A DNA stretch of 64,000 bases from Rhizomys pruinosus (GCA_009823505.1 VZQC01007114.1:602804-666803); one strand, 5' to 3'. Counted from the first letter of the stretch, positions 23,348 to 35,435 are shown. Notes: generated from the letters alone by a model not told the origin. Translations and numbers: made by a program.

Positions 23348-23962
23348 GACAGCTAGGACCCTATCATATGGTGACACCAAGTTGTAGTGGAAGCTGGAGA
23401 AGGGGGTTCCTGTTCTGGAAGATAAAAATTGGGGAGCCTTCCAGGTGAAGAATCAGAGAGTGGGCATGAGGGGCTAGCTTGCATGACATTATAATTTCAC
23501 TTCTAAAGAATCCATAACTTAATGAAACAATAGGAAAAGGTGACAAAATTTATATAAATTTCTTCATTTCAAAGGTTGATAATGAGAAGAACTTGAGATT
23601 GACTAAACTGTTTGCTGAAACCGGTGTTGTTGTGTAAGCAACAGAGATCTGATTAGCTAAATTTGAATATATTTACCTGAGAAGACATCATACAACTAAC
23701 CAGGTTGTTTTGAAGATTTTTTTATGCACATGAAACTATTCAGAATAGTCTCTTAACTGAAGCATGCTAGGTACATGGAAGATACAGTGTGAGCCCACTC
23801 AACCACATATAGACATACACACATACATGTATACATTCACATGCACATTATAAGCATTTCAAGTTAACCTGAGGGAGCTGAAAATAAATTTATCAATCAT
23901 AATTACCTGAGGATTACTAATCTTGGGAAGTTTAAATTTTCATCATAGTTTCTAAACTTTTA
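23348..23962. other. unique sequence, nothing recognised
   Basis: No repeat or exon recognised. Confidence 0.4.
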
Positions 23963-24175
23963 AAAAAGATTTAGTTTTTTTATGAGTATGTGTGCAATAT
24001 GTCTGTATGTGGGTATGTACATGTGTGCAGCACCTGTGGAGGCCAGCAGAGGGCATCAGATCCCCTGGCCCTGCGGTTATAGGTGGTTGTTAGCCGCCTT
24101 GTGGGTTCCCGAAACAGAATCCAGGTTCTCTGCAAGAGAAGCCAGTGCCTTAACCACAGGGTCATGTCTTTGGCC
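23963..24175 (-). mobile_element. B3/B2 SINE
   Basis: Minus-strand B3 with 'ggaggccagcagagggcatc' and a diverged head. Confidence 0.87.
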
Positions 24176-24259
24176 TTGTGTAAGCATTTTTAAAAAATGT
24201 AGGACTTAATTTGAAGTTTCAGAAGTTTCATTATGATCTCCCTGAGCAGCTTGTTTTCT

Positions 24260-24447
24260 GTTTTTTTGTTTGTTTGTTTGGGTTTTTTTTTTGTTGTTGT
24301 TGTTGTTGTTTTTGAGACAGGGTCTCCCTGTAGTCCCAGCTGTCCTGGAACTCACTCTGTAGACCAGACTGGTCTTGAACTCACAAAGATCCTCCTGCCT
24401 CTGCCTCCTAAGTGCTAGGATTAAAGGCGTGTACCACCACGCCCGGC
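24260..24447 (-). mobile_element. B1 SINE with T-rich composite tail
   Basis: Minus-strand B1 after (GTTT)n and (TTG)n tracts. Ends 'ccaccacgcccggc', close to the intact B1 5' end. Confidence 0.94.
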
Positions 24448-25861
24448 GTGTTTTTCTGGTTTTTTAAAGAACATCACATGAATATGAGTTCATGGAGAGA
24501 TGGTGCAGCCCAGCTTCTGTCCCTTCTCAGCTGTTTTCTTACAACCCCGCTGAGATGATTTTTTTTTTTTTCCTTTAGCAGAGAAAAGTAACCACTTAGA
24601 AATCTCCCTCCTCCCATAGCCTGGCAGCCTGGTTGGGGTTTGGACAGTCTGAGCTCAGTGCTGTAATTCAGTGACATGGGACAAGCACCCAGAGGTCCCT
24701 GGTGTAGAAACCTTCTGCAAAAAGGGGAAAAGCAAAATGAAAGTGGTTAAATTCTACAGTTCTTCATGAGGAATACTTTTCAATCAAGTATTGTATTACC
24801 TCAGAACATTAGAGAAGCTAGAATTTAAGTGAAATAATTACAATCAGATTGTACTTTGGGAAAAAAAATATTTTGTAACAGTTTTTTCCTGGTGAGCCTA
24901 AACTGACTTTAAGAACCTTGGAGAGAAACATAGACTTGGGAGGCATACTGGTTACATGCTACATGCCTTGGGGATCAGCAGGTCTCAGTGCCTTCTTCAT
25001 GCATAATGGTAAGTAATGATGAAGATCTGTACACCACTCAAACACTGCACGGACACTAGGTTAGTGTAAAGCCCATCAAGGAAAATACACTTTAAAGCCC
25101 AAAGCAACACTGGATGTTCGGTGGCTTTGTGACAGACTGAAGTTTCTGTTCAGTAGGAAGACAGAACTATATTAAGTCAAATGCCCCTAATAACACAACC
25201 TCAATGTAAATAAAGGAAATGTTGATAGAACAATGAGGCAAAAAACAAATCCCGTAGTAGCAGAAACATTAGTTCATCTTCTCTTAGCAGCCAACAGAAT
25301 AAAATGGACAAGAAAATCAGGAGAGAGTCAGAACAGAAAGGCATGGTGAAGAAACTTGAACTCCTGCTCATGTGCAAAGGCCTTGCATGTAAATGAAAAC
25401 TGACATCATTTTTATGCACACATGGAAGGATTCCTAAATTTGACTATTGTAAGTTTATAATAACCTTTAATACAACAGGTCTCTGTGATTTTCATGAAAT
25501 TAAAGCAATACCAGAATGAAATTAAGGTGCAAATGAATGGCAGAAACAGTTAGAAATTTCACAAACAAAAATAAAACTTTTTGCATTAAATGATTATGAA
25601 CATCCTATATAAATAATTATAGGAAACCTATAGAAAGTGTTCCTTAGCAAATTTATGACCTAAAATAAATATTTTAAGAAAGAATAAACATTAATAGGCC
25701 AATAATTCATCTGAAGATCTTATGTCCCAACACAGAGAAATGGCATTAGCCTGATTTTATCATTACACATTGCCTGCCTTCACTGGCTTATTGCACTGTA
25801 CCTGTAACATTCACAAACATTATATATCAGTTAACACATACCATTTTCAAAAGAACAAGAG
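24448..25861. other. AT-rich unique sequence
   Basis: 1.4 kb without a recognisable repeat or exon. Confidence 0.4.
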
Positions 25862-25990
25862 CTGACCATGATAGTGTACATGTGCACCACTACTCCTACC
25901 ATTTGCAGGACCAGAATTTCAAGGTTAGCCTCAGGTACATAAAGAGTTCAAGGCTAGCCTGGGCTGTGACAGACCACATCTCAAAAACTT
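25862..25990 (+). mobile_element. old B1-like monomer
   Basis: Strongly diverged ('agttcaaggctagcctgggc' and 'agaccacatctcaaaaac'), an ancient B1/proto-B1. Confidence 0.6.
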
Positions 25991-26046
25991 CAAACACAGT
26001 CAAAATAACAGAGGAAAGACATTAAGAGCAAAGTCATTTTCTTAAA

Positions 26047-26238
26047 CTATTATCATTATGTTATGTGTAAGTGCACCCATGCCAAGCAATGTATGGAGAA
26101 ATCAGAAGGGGTCATTAGATCCCCTGGAACTGGAGTTAGGGATGATTGTTAGCCACCATGTGGGTACTGGGAATCAAACCCCAGTCATCCGCAAGAGCCG
26201 CCAGTGCTCTTAACTGTGGAGCCATTTATCCAGCCCCA
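26047..26238 (-). mobile_element. B3/B2 SINE
   Basis: Minus-strand copy ending 'gagccatttatccagcccc'. Confidence 0.88.
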
Positions 26239-26265
26239 GAACAAAGTTATTAAAATAGGAAATAG

Positions 26266-26458
26266 GAGCTGGACTAATGGCTCAGCAGTTAAGAGCTCTT
26301 GCCAAGCAGGAGGAGTTCAGTTTCCAGCACCCACATCGGGCACCTTCCAACCACTTGTAACACAGGCTTTGGGGATCAAATACCCTCATGTGGACTCCAC
26401 AGATATTTGCACTTACATGACATACACACATAGGTAAATAAGTAAAAGTAAAATAAGC
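26266..26458 (+). mobile_element. B2 SINE
   Basis: Plus-strand, diverged copy ('ggctcagcagttaagagctc'), only 28 bp from the minus-strand B3, forming an inverted SINE pair. Confidence 0.82.
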
Positions 26459-27044
26459 TATGAAAGAGTCATAAAGCAAGGAGAACTAAGAAAGCCAAAG
26501 TTGTTGGGGAAGGCAATTTTTTTCTAAACCTCTACGACTACACAAGAGATTCAGTCCTAAGGGACATAACCAATAATCAGGGTCAGGATGGAGTCATGGA
26601 CATCATAACAAGCAGATGAGCCATATTAACTAGCTCACAGGGAATATCATGGCCTGCTTTATGTTGACAGATATAGACAGGTGGATAGGCAAAAATTCCC
26701 AGCAAAATATAACACAGAGAGACTTCCTAAAAAGAGATAGAGACTCCGAACAAGTCTATAACCATAGAAAAAATTTGATTCAATGATCAACATTGCCACA
26801 CAAAGAAAACTTAATACCCAAATAATCCCAGTAGCAAACTAAAAAGAAAGGCTAGTTTAATCTTGCTTTGTCACAAAGTAGAAATAACACTCTGCTCATC
26901 CATTAAAGATCATTGACTCTAGTATTAAACTATGAGAACAGTGAAATAAAGGACATTCACACATCTGTTCCCCTCATGATTATAAATTGAAAAATCTTCA
27001 GAAAACCAATAACAAGCCAAATCTAGCAGTATATAAAAAGAACA

Positions 27045-27240
27045 ATTTGGGGGGGGGTGGTTAGCAGCACTGGCTGCTCTTGATGAGGACCCAGGTTCCG
27101 TTCCCAGCACCCACATGATGGCAGATAACATCTGTAACTCCAGCTTTAGGGGATTCAATGCTCTCTTCTGACCTCCATGGGCACTATATGACATGGTGCA
27201 CCTACATACATGGAGGTCATACACTTGTACACATAAAATA
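27045..27240 (+). mobile_element. B2 SINE inserted in the L1 relic
   Basis: Body from 'gcagcactggctgctcttga' to an A-rich tail. The usual tRNA-like head is largely replaced by a G run at 27048-27056. Confidence 0.85.
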
Positions 27241-27734
27241 ATATTTTAAAATAAGATTTACCTTTTGTGCCCTAACTGCTTTATGTCAGAAATTCAATGC
27301 TGGTGAACTGAACATATAGAGTATGATACGGAGTAAAGGAAGATATCAGATGACCATTTCAGTGCATTAAATAAAAGCATTTAATAAGCTTTGATAGCTA
27401 TTCCTGATATTTTCATAATGGTAGTGAACTGACAAAAGGAGGGGACTTCTCTATCATGTCATGTTATAAAAAAATCTCTCAGAAATATGTTATTAAGTGG
27501 TAGATGCTGAAAGCTTTTCTTCCATGCTCCAAAACAAGGTAGGGGTATTGACTGTCACCTTGCTATTTATAATTTTCCTGGAAATGCTAGCCAATGAAAT
27601 AAGACATGAAAAAGTTACTTTGACAAATGATATGCTAATAAGAGCCACATACCACTAATATATAAAATACACAGAAATTCGCTATGTATAAAATACCAAT
27701 TATTATCAGTTTCCAGTAATATGTGTAGTATAAT

Positions 27735-27941
27735 ATTTTTCTTTTTACCTTTATTTTTATTTGTTTCTGTGTGTGCACAGGTGTGGGCATCAAGGCCAAA
27801 AGAGGGCACTGGATCCCCTGGAACTGGAGTTCCAAGCATTTTCATGATGTTTGGCTTGTTAAGTGGGTGCTGGGCTCTAATTTCTAGCCCTTGTGATTAT
27901 GCAGCAAATCCTCTTAACTACTGAGCCATTTCTCCAGGCCC
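27735..27941 (-). mobile_element. B3 SINE inserted in the L1 relic
   Basis: Minus-strand B3. The host word 'tagtataat(a/g)ttttc' repeats near 27727 and 27943, consistent with an aged TSD. Confidence 0.82.
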
Positions 27942-28210
27942 ATAGTATAATGTTTTCAAAAGCCAAAATAAATGATGATATACCAAATTTATAAATTGAA
28001 AGAGCTGATCATGTAAACATGCTCTTTCTGTTAGAATTCTGAGTATAACATGGAGACATTCAAATGTCAATTCCTTTGTTTTTGTAATTATGTGCAGATA
28101 GGTGGATAGTTTGGTGTGTGTGAAATGTGACAGTGTGGCCTCAAAATGTAGAAGACAAGGACTGGACAGTCTTTAACAGAAGGGTCTGGGGTCATGACCA
28201 GTCAGCAAAG

Positions 28211-28332
28211 AATAAGAACTAGCTCCAGAGGCAGAGGCAGAAGCAGGCAAGTCTTCGTAAGTTTGAGGCCAGCCTGGTCTACATAATAAGCTCCAGGCCA
28301 ACCAGGGCTACAGAGTAAGACCCTGTAACAGA
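28211..28332 (+). mobile_element. B1 SINE, 5'-truncated
   Basis: Starts at 'ccagaggcagaggcagaagc' and ends 'gagtaagaccctgtaacag'. A probable B4/RSINE fragment follows at 28340-28494. Confidence 0.75.
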
Positions 28333-28494
28333 CAAGAAAGAAAATAATGAGGATCAAAGTTCCATCCCCCACATCCCTCTGAAAGGACACAACAATGCAC
28401 AGCTGTAATCCCTGGGGATACAGAGTAGGGTGATCCCTGGGCACAGTAAATGCCCAGTAAACTGCAACAGCAACTCAGAAAATAAAATACAGCA

Positions 28495-28638
28495 AGAGGT
28501 GATAGTGTATGCCTTTAATCCCAGCTTTCTGGGGGCAGAGACAAGTGGATCTCTGTGAGTTCAAGTCCAGCCTGGTCTACAGAGAAAGTTCCATGTCAGC
28601 TGGGGCTACAGGGAGACCGTGTCTCAAAACACCAAGAA

Positions 28639-28677
<39 letters not shown>

Positions 28678-28679
28678 AT
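28495..28679 (+). mobile_element. B1 SINE with (AAAT)n tail
   Basis: B1 body 28495-28639, tail expanded to about ten AAAT units (to 28679). Confidence 0.92.
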
Positions 28680-28934
28680 TTTAGTTGGTCAAAACCTAAG
28701 TATATGAGGGAAAGAAGTAAATCTTCTATTCAAGATTATAAGAAAACAACCTAAGGATAGAACTTGGAGCAGAAAAGAATTCTTGAAGCCAAATAATTAC
28801 ACATCCTACTTTATTTGTTTGTTTATTTCAGAGAAAGTATCTTACAAAATATCAAAGGAGTGGTCTAGGAATGCTGATCTAAACGGACATTAGAGACAAA
28901 ATGTGTATCCAGACTGTAATTTAAAAACTGTAAC
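28680..28934. other. unique sequence, nothing recognised
   Basis: No repeat or exon recognised. Confidence 0.4.
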
Positions 28935-29176
28935 GGGGGCTGGAGAGATGGCCTAGTGGTTAAGAGCGCCGACCGCTCTTACAGAGAACCCGGGTTCGAT
29001 CCCCAGCACCCACATGGCAGCTGAGAACCGTCTGAAGCTCCAATTCCAGGAGAACTCCAGTTCCAGGGGAATCCGAGACCCTCTTCTGACCTCCGTGGCG
29101 TTGCACGACACGGGTGCACAGACCTACATGCAGACAGTACATTCATACACATAAAAAAAATAATAAAATAATAAAA
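28935..29176 (+). mobile_element. B2 SINE, duplication subfamily, full length
   Basis: Intact head 'gatggcctagtggttaagag', perfect GGTTCGATCCC B-box, 17-bp duplication, A-rich tail. A B1 follows without a gap. Confidence 0.94.
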
Positions 29177-29323
29177 GAGCTGGGTGTGGTGGTGCACACT
29201 TTTAATCCTAGCACTCAGTAGGCAGAGGAAAGTGGATCTTTGTGAGTTCAAGGCCAACCTGGTCTACAGAGTGAATTACAGGACAGCCGGGGCTACAGGG
29301 AGACCCTGTCTTGAAAAGACCAA

Positions 29324-29352
<29 letters not shown>
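29177..29352 (+). mobile_element. B1 SINE with (CAA)n tail
   Basis: Joined directly to the B2 tail. Only the word 'tgtaac' is duplicated around the B2+B1 pair, so a joint or nested insertion cannot be distinguished. Confidence 0.92.
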
Positions 29353-29354
<2 letters not shown>

Positions 29355-29465
29355 TAACTGATATCTACTATTCACACAAACTAATGGACAGGTAGGCAAG
29401 AAAATAAACCCAAAGGGCTGGTGATACTTGAATTTTCAACACATGAGAAAGGTTTTGAGGATGTT

Positions 29466-29790
29466 GGAGATAACCTCTAATGATAAAGGGTTTGCCTTGC
29501 AAAGGTGAAGTCCTGAGTTCAGATCCCCAGAACCTGTGTAGAAGCCAGGCAGGTGTGGGCCTGGTGTACTCTCAGTGCTCTAGATGTAGAGATGGGTTCT
29601 CCAGGGAGGTCAGAGGTGACCCGGCCTCAATCAATAAGAAGGACACGGCAACTGAATACAGTACTTGATGTAGGCTCTGGGGCTCCTCATGCAGGTGTGC
29701 TTGCTCCACACACCCCAACACAGGGAAGACATAGGCACATACATGCACACCACATACACATACATGCACACCACACACACATACACAAGA
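29466..29790 (+). mobile_element. RSINE1 SINE
   Basis: Diverged RSINE1 ('gaagtcctgagttcagatcc', 'gaagccaggcaggtgtgggc') with a CA-rich tail. Confidence 0.6.
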
Positions 29791-30058
29791 GAAAAAGTAA
29801 AAACCACTCCATCTCAGCAGTGGTTAGAAAAATACAGGCGAAAGTCTTAGCTTCCACTCCATTATTTAAAATGTAAAAAATATAAATGCCCCATAACCCT
29901 GAGTGTTGGGAGGGATGTGGGTAGACTGTGACCCTCAGGCAAGGCTTGCCACTGTAGGGTTCAGGAAAGTTGGAAGGCTTACTTCCTGCTCTAGAAATTC
30001 TGAGAGAGTTCTGAGAGAGATTCTGTATCTGTGCATCGGGAGACAGGAGTGAGTGTGT
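29791..30058. other. unique sequence, nothing recognised
   Basis: No repeat or exon recognised. Confidence 0.35.
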
Positions 30059-30257
30059 GCATGAGGAGGGGCCGGAAAGATGGCTCAGTGGTTAAGTGTT
30101 TGCATGAGGAGGGGCCGGAAAGATGGCTCAGTGGTTAAGAGCACTTGTTGCTCCTCCGGAGAACCTGACTTCATTTTCCACACTCACATGATGTAGCTTA
30201 CAACCACTTGTAAGTCTAGCTCCAGGGGATCTGGCACCTTCTAGTCCTAAGCACAAC

Positions 30258-30292
<35 letters not shown>

Positions 30293-30330
30293 TGCTCGCG
30301 TGCACACATGCACACATACACACGCACTTT
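30059..30330 (+). mobile_element. B2 SINE with tandemly duplicated head and (CA)n
   Basis: A 43-bp unit containing 11 bases of 5' flank and the B2 head ('gatggctcagtggttaag') starts at 30059 and again at 30102; the second copy leads into the full B2. (CA)n lies at about 30259-30290. Confidence 0.88.
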
Positions 30331-30452
30331 AAAAAATTATCACTAATTTTATTATTTTTATAATTCATGTATGTCTACATGTATGTACACATATGTGACT
30401 GCAAGTGCTCTAATACACATAATATAAAAATAAATCAATAAAAAAATTAAAA

Positions 30453-30668
30453 TTGGGCTGGAGCGACCTCTCAGCAGTTAAAAGCACTGTGTGCTCTTGA
30501 GAGGACCCAGGTTTGAATCCCAGTATCCACATGGCAGCTAACAACCACCCATAGCTCCAGTTCCAGGGGATCTGACACCCTCTTCTGAACTCCATGAGCA
30601 TTGCAGGACATGAGTGCACTTACATACATGCAGGTGGTACACTCAGATGTAGAAAATAAAAAATAAAG
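30453..30668 (+). mobile_element. B2 SINE
   Basis: Canonical-type B2 from 'ttgggctggagcgacctctc' to an A-rich tail, without the duplication. Confidence 0.92.
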
Positions 30669-31139
30669 CATTTTAAAAAGTCATATGTTTCATAATAAAT
30701 CAACACAAATGACTGAGTAAATGTTGGTGAGGGTTATTTCACTAGCGGGAGGAGATATGGTATGAAGGAAATGTGTGTGGCAAATTTTTGAAAACTAATC
30801 TGATGTAGCCTTTCAAAAATAGGTGACATAGTTTAACACACTTGCAAAAATACTTCACACTGAAAACAATGCATAATAAGAGGAAAGTAAATCTTCTTTC
30901 TAGGAGTCACTTTTTAACTGAGTGTGACCAGAGCTATTAGGCATTGCCAGGAGATTGGCTATATGTGAAATAATTTGAGAAGTATAAAAATGGGGATATT
31001 TTCTTTATTCATTTTCAAAATGAGACATGTTAAACATCCCTCCCAACAAATTAGCAGCACTTGAACCAACTTATACGCCCAAGTCCCCACAAACACAACA
31101 GAAAAATTAGACTTTACACACATACTTCAAACACAAGAT
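30669..31139. other. unique sequence, nothing recognised
   Basis: AT-rich; no repeat or exon recognised. Confidence 0.4.
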
Positions 31140-31640
31140 CTTATGGAGGGGCCCGAGGACAGTGATTCCTTATACCCTGGCTGCTTTTATTTTCTTATCT
31201 CCCCCAGAGCGAGCATTCCTTCACCAGTCACTGCTTAGAGTTGTTTGTTTTAACCATGTAGACAGTTAATAATTTGCTATTCTAAGTGCTTATTCCTGCA
31301 TGCCTTTGGTCACCTTTCCCTTTCATTTGCAAATAAGCAAGCTTTTGGCTTAAGTGTGTATCGAATTCAGTCGTTTGCCCCATTCCCACAGTTACCCCAA
31401 TCTAGAAAGTAAAATGCTTTATTGCTTGAAAAAGGAAAATGATCCCAATATACTGTAAATTGTCAAGTGAGTTCTGTGTAATTAAAGATTATCCTGCAAT
31501 ATACAATTTTTAAGGCATTTATCCCCGCAGGGTTTGATGGCCTTTGAGAGTGAGCCAGTCTGTTGACAAATCTATCATGTAAATTGGGCAACATTAATGA
31601 AAACTCCAAGCAGTAACACTTTTACATTTTAATGTGGGTG
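31140..31640. promoter_or_regulatory. candidate conserved non-coding element
   Basis: Repeat-free 500-bp block with 'catttgcaaataagcaag' near 31325, 'gtgtaattaaagattatcc' near 31477 and isolated CpGs. No preserved ORF. Resembles enhancer-type DNA; conservation is inferred, not measured. Confidence 0.42.
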
Positions 31641-32059
31641 ACACTTAAAAAAATAAAACTCACCAAAACAAAATACCGGATATGATTGAAGTTCATTTAA
31701 AAAGGTCTTCCACCTGTAGATAAAAATGCACATTACTTGGAACACATGACAATTAACAAGATTGAAAAACTGGCCATATTGGATGACCTTCTGAAGCCAA
31801 AACCTCAGTTATTATTTAAAAATAAAGAAGAAAGGAGGTCCCCATTTTCAGATATTCAAATATGGTGTTCTGATGGGCAAGTGGACTGCCTTGCACCCCC
31901 CCTTCTCCCAGGGGTCTTTGGAAATTCGCAATAGAATTGATTCCTGCAGGTACAGTCTAGCCATCGGAGTTTTCACATCTTAAGTAGTCACTTGTGTTGT
32001 ATTTTCTGTATTGCCCAACATTTCTGTTTTCTCTTTCTACTGGTTATTTTTATTTTATT
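31641..32059. other. unique sequence, nothing recognised
   Basis: Possibly a continuation of the preceding conserved-looking block (31680-31900). A 65-residue open frame at 31737-31934 has no recognisable motif. Confidence 0.35.
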
Positions 32060-32262
32060 TCTACTGACTGCTCTTGCAGAGGACCCGGGTTCGATCCCCA
32101 GCATCCACATGGTGGCTAAGAACCGTCTTTAACTCCAGTTCCAGGGGAATCCGAGACCCTCTTCTGACCTCCGCGGCATTGCACGACATGGGTGCACAGA
32201 CCTACATGCAGACAATACATTCATACACATATGAAAATAAATTAAAAAAATAAATAAAATAT
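32060..32262 (+). mobile_element. B2 SINE, non-duplicated 'cgtcttt' type, 5'-truncated
   Basis: Lacks the first ~45 bases. Retains GGTTCGATCCC and 'aaccgtctttaactccagtt', but no 17-bp duplication. Confidence 0.88.
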
Positions 32263-32997
32263 ATTTTTCCACACAAAATTATTTGCATGTCTGATGATGT
32301 TAGTTTTCATCATGCTTTACATAAAAGTATTTAATATACCTCTGGGTGCTTCAAGTATACATATATGTAATTCACTGGGAGAGTTTTATAAGCACATTTG
32401 AATTATGTAACCCAGAGGCATCAACTACCCTGCTGGAAAATAAGTCTACATACACTTCTTTGACTATGAACTTCAGTTTCTTCCTTCTTTGAAAAATAGA
32501 GTCATTTAGAAGTTAGAGGAAAATTAGTTTAATACTTTAAAAAAGTCAAATGGCAAAGTGAGTCTTAGTAATTTAATAACAACTACTTAAGCTCTGCTCT
32601 CTTGTTCAGCAATTATTTATAATTAAGAGGCATTTTCCTTCAAATAAAATTTTGCATGAACCGCTGACCGGATGTCTTTATGTGAATGGGCTATTGCTGG
32701 TTTTGTCTTTCTTTAGAACAGTAAACAAGACCAAAGTGATCCTAACAATGATAATTTAAGAAAGAGCTCTTGAGGCAGATCTGTGATGGAAACACTCTGA
32801 AAAGTTGGTCTATGCTGGTTCTAGTTATGTACTTATCTTCTCAGTGGAAAAAACTGGATGGTCCCATTCTGTAAATGAGAATACATTTTACATAATATGG
32901 CGATATCCAGCTACTGAGATTCATTAATGACATGATAAATTCTACTTCCTAGATTTTAAGCAAGTACAAACCAGAATGTTTTTTCCCCTTTCTTTTA

Positions 32998-33002
<5 letters not shown>
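32263..33002. other. AT-rich unique sequence
   Basis: No repeat or exon recognised. 32580-32790 is repeat-free and could be a conserved element. Confidence 0.35.

Positions 33003-33083
<81 letters not shown>
33003..33083. repeat. compound (TG)n(GA)n microsatellite
   Basis: (TG)n at 33003-33045 followed by (GA)n at 33047-33083. Confidence 0.97.
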
Positions 33084-33085
<2 letters not shown>

Positions 33086-33205
33086 CTGAAATCAAGCTCC
33101 ACTGTTAATCTTCATGCATGTCTGACACAGAGCCTTTCCCTGGCTGGCTTTGGAGGAAGCCAGGGCTCTGCCTATCTCCAGCTCTAGATTCCTGTCATAA
33201 GCCAG

Positions 33206-33529
33206 CATGTGTAGTGTGTTTTAGTTTTTATTTTTTGACATTTTTTTAAATTCAAGTGTTGGTCATTACATACAATGTGTTTTGATCATATGCAGATTTT
33301 TCTCCCCTTTCTGCATCCCCAAACCCCCATGACCGATACCATGTACTCTATCATATATATTTTTTAAGGCCTATGGAATCAACATTGGGTCCCTCAAGGC
33401 CTTTGATGTGTATACCATATACTGGTCACCCTACCTGGTGTCACATCCTTCTCCAGAAGCTAGAAGTTGCCAACAGTTCCTTAGCTAAGGTTGTTTCTTC
33501 CCCACTTCTATGGCCTGAGCTTGCACAGC

Positions 33530-33591
<62 letters not shown>

Positions 33592-34100
33592 GTTGCTGAG
33601 TTCACATGAGTAACTTCCCAGCTGCCCGGAGAGCTCTGCTTCCTTGTGGTCATCCACCTCCTCTGGCTCTTACAATCTTCCTACCCCCTCTTCAGTCATG
33701 ATGCCTGAGCCTTGGGAGGCAAAGGTTGATATAGGTGTTTTATTTAGGGGTTGACACTCTGCAGCCTCTTATTCTCTGCATGTTGGTCAGTTGTGGGTCT
33801 CTGTGTTAATCACCACTTACTGCAAGAAGAAGCTTCTCTGGGTGAGGATTAACAGATGCATTAAACTGTGTGTATAGCAATAAATCATCAGAAATTGGCT
33901 TAATAGCTTGTCCATTCAGCAGAATGATAGCAGTAGGTTCTCTCCTGTGGCCTGGGACCTATCTTTCCACAAGTTCCCAAGCTTGATATCAGTGTTAGGT
34001 ATGGGCTCCATCTTGTGAATGAATCATTAAAGCCAATCAGAAAATGGTTGGTTACTCTCATAACACTCCTACCACTGTTGTGCTAGTGATCATATCTTAC
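33206..34100 (-). mobile_element. L1 3' end fragment
   Basis: Minus-strand L1 3' sequence recognised from 'ctggctcttacaatcttcct', 'gtcagttgtgggtctctgtg', 'gcaataaatcatcagaaatt' and 'agaaaatggttggttactct'. A (TG)n of about 25 units (33532-33582) interrupts it. 'taagccag' at 33198 and 34101 may be a short TSD. Confidence 0.72.
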
Positions 34101-34112
34101 TAAGCCAGTTGC

Positions 34113-34357
34113 TTTTTTTTTATAATTTTATTTATTTTTGTATGTGTATGAATGTACTGTCTGCATGTAGGTCTGTGCACCCATGTCATGCAATGCCACA
34201 GAGGTCAGAAGAGGGTCTTGGATTCCCCTGGAACTGGAGTTCTCCTGGAATTGGAGTTACAGACGGTTCTCAGCCGCCATGTGGGTGCTGGGGATCGAAC
34301 TCGGGTCCTCTGCAAGAGCAGTCGGTGCTCTTAACCACTAGGCTATCTCTCCAGCCT
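34113..34357 (-). mobile_element. B2 SINE, duplication subfamily
   Basis: Full-length minus-strand copy with the 17-bp duplication ('ggagttctcctggaattgga' on the plus strand). A degenerate duplicate 'ttgcttttt' flanks it. An old ID/B4 fragment follows at 34368-34451. Confidence 0.94.
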
Positions 34358-34451
34358 GACAATTGCTTTTTAAATATGGATTTTAGGGGACTGAACTCAG
34401 GTCCCATGTTCCAAGGCAAGTCCTTTATCAGCTGAGCTAACTCTCCGTCCC

Positions 34452-34738
34452 TATTTTTTTTTCTTCTTAATTTCTACTCAAGCTATGCATCTTTTAGTTA
34501 GTGTAAAAACTACTCATGTAAGTCATTGATATTTATCATCTGATTTGTTATAATAGACATGGTATTTAGTCTGTAATTAGATTATTTAACTCCCATCTTA
34601 CTATAAGTTTGCTAGGTGTTGGTATCATTTTGGTATTTCTAAAACACATGAAAAGTATAGTTTGGAGGCAATTTTCTATTTATCCTTAATAAGTTAAATA
34701 TCTTTATTATCACGTATATAAATCTGGAAGAGTTAAAT
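34452..34738. other. AT-rich unique sequence
   Basis: No repeat or exon recognised. Confidence 0.4.
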
Positions 34739-34753
34739 GTTTAATAGTTTCTT

Positions 34754-35000
34754 TTTTTTAACAATTTTATTTATTTATTTCTGTATGTATATGAATGTAC
34801 TGTCTGCATGCAAGTTTGTGCACCCGTGTCGTGCAATGCCGCGGAGGTCAGAAGACGGCGTCGGATTCCCCTGGAACTGGAGTTCTCCTAGAATTGGAGT
34901 TTCAGACGGTTCTCGGCTGCCATGTGGGCGCTGGGGATCGAACCTGGGACCTCTGTAAGAGCGGTTGGCACTCTTAACTGCTAGGCCATCTCTCCAGCCC
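34754..35000 (-). mobile_element. B2 SINE, duplication subfamily, with perfect TSD
   Basis: Full-length minus-strand copy with 17-bp duplication and several CpGs. TSD GTTTAATAGTTTCTT, 15 bp perfect, at 34739-34753 and 35001-35015. One of the youngest insertions in the window. Confidence 0.96.
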
Positions 35001-35236
35001 GTTTAATAGTTTCTTAACAAAAGAAAGCATGTTTTAAGATTTAGTGTGAGGAATGCACATGGTGTTTGGGAGAGGAAGTTCTTTGACAGGCTTACATCAA
35101 AGACAGTCATTGAAAGAAGATTTCTGATAGGTTTGATGACATAAATGTAAAAGCTTCTTTGCACCTAAAAATTACAACTGACAAATGAGGAACTAAGAAG
35201 AATGTCAGCAATGTGCTTGGATGAAAGATAATCTAC

Positions 35237-35240
<4 letters not shown>

Positions 35241-35277
<37 letters not shown>

Positions 35278-35430
35278 GCGTTCATGTATGCCTGTGTGTG
35301 CGTGTGCATGTGTGCGTGTGCATGTGTGTATGCATGTGTGTGTGAATGCATGCTTGTGCCTGTGTGCATGTGTTCATGTTTGTGTGTCTGTGTGTGCGTG
35401 CACACGTGTGTGTGTGTGTGTGTGTGTGTG
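35241..35430. repeat. (TG)n and TGTGCATG-variant simple repeat
   Basis: Pure (TG)n flanks a 120-bp centre of TGTGCATG/TGTGCGTG variants. Confidence 0.95.
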
Positions 35431-35435
35431 CACAA

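Larger units (their letters stand above)
26740..28030 (+). pseudogene. ancient L1 ORF2 relic (reverse transcriptase region)
   Basis: Decayed L1 ORF2 coding sequence in three parts: 26740-27044, 27241-27734 and 27942-28030. 27498-27600 corresponds to the RT stretch after the palm motif ('gctgaaagcttttcttccat', 'atgctagccaatgaaata'); 26985-27044 corresponds to an upstream stretch ('cagtatataaaaagaacaat'). Stops and frameshifts throughout; two SINEs inserted later. No function is expected. Confidence 0.65.

Noticed and set aside
35241..35430. Regular repeats that could suggest a CRISPR-like array
   Set aside because: Simple TGTGCATG repeats without unique spacers in a mammalian genome.
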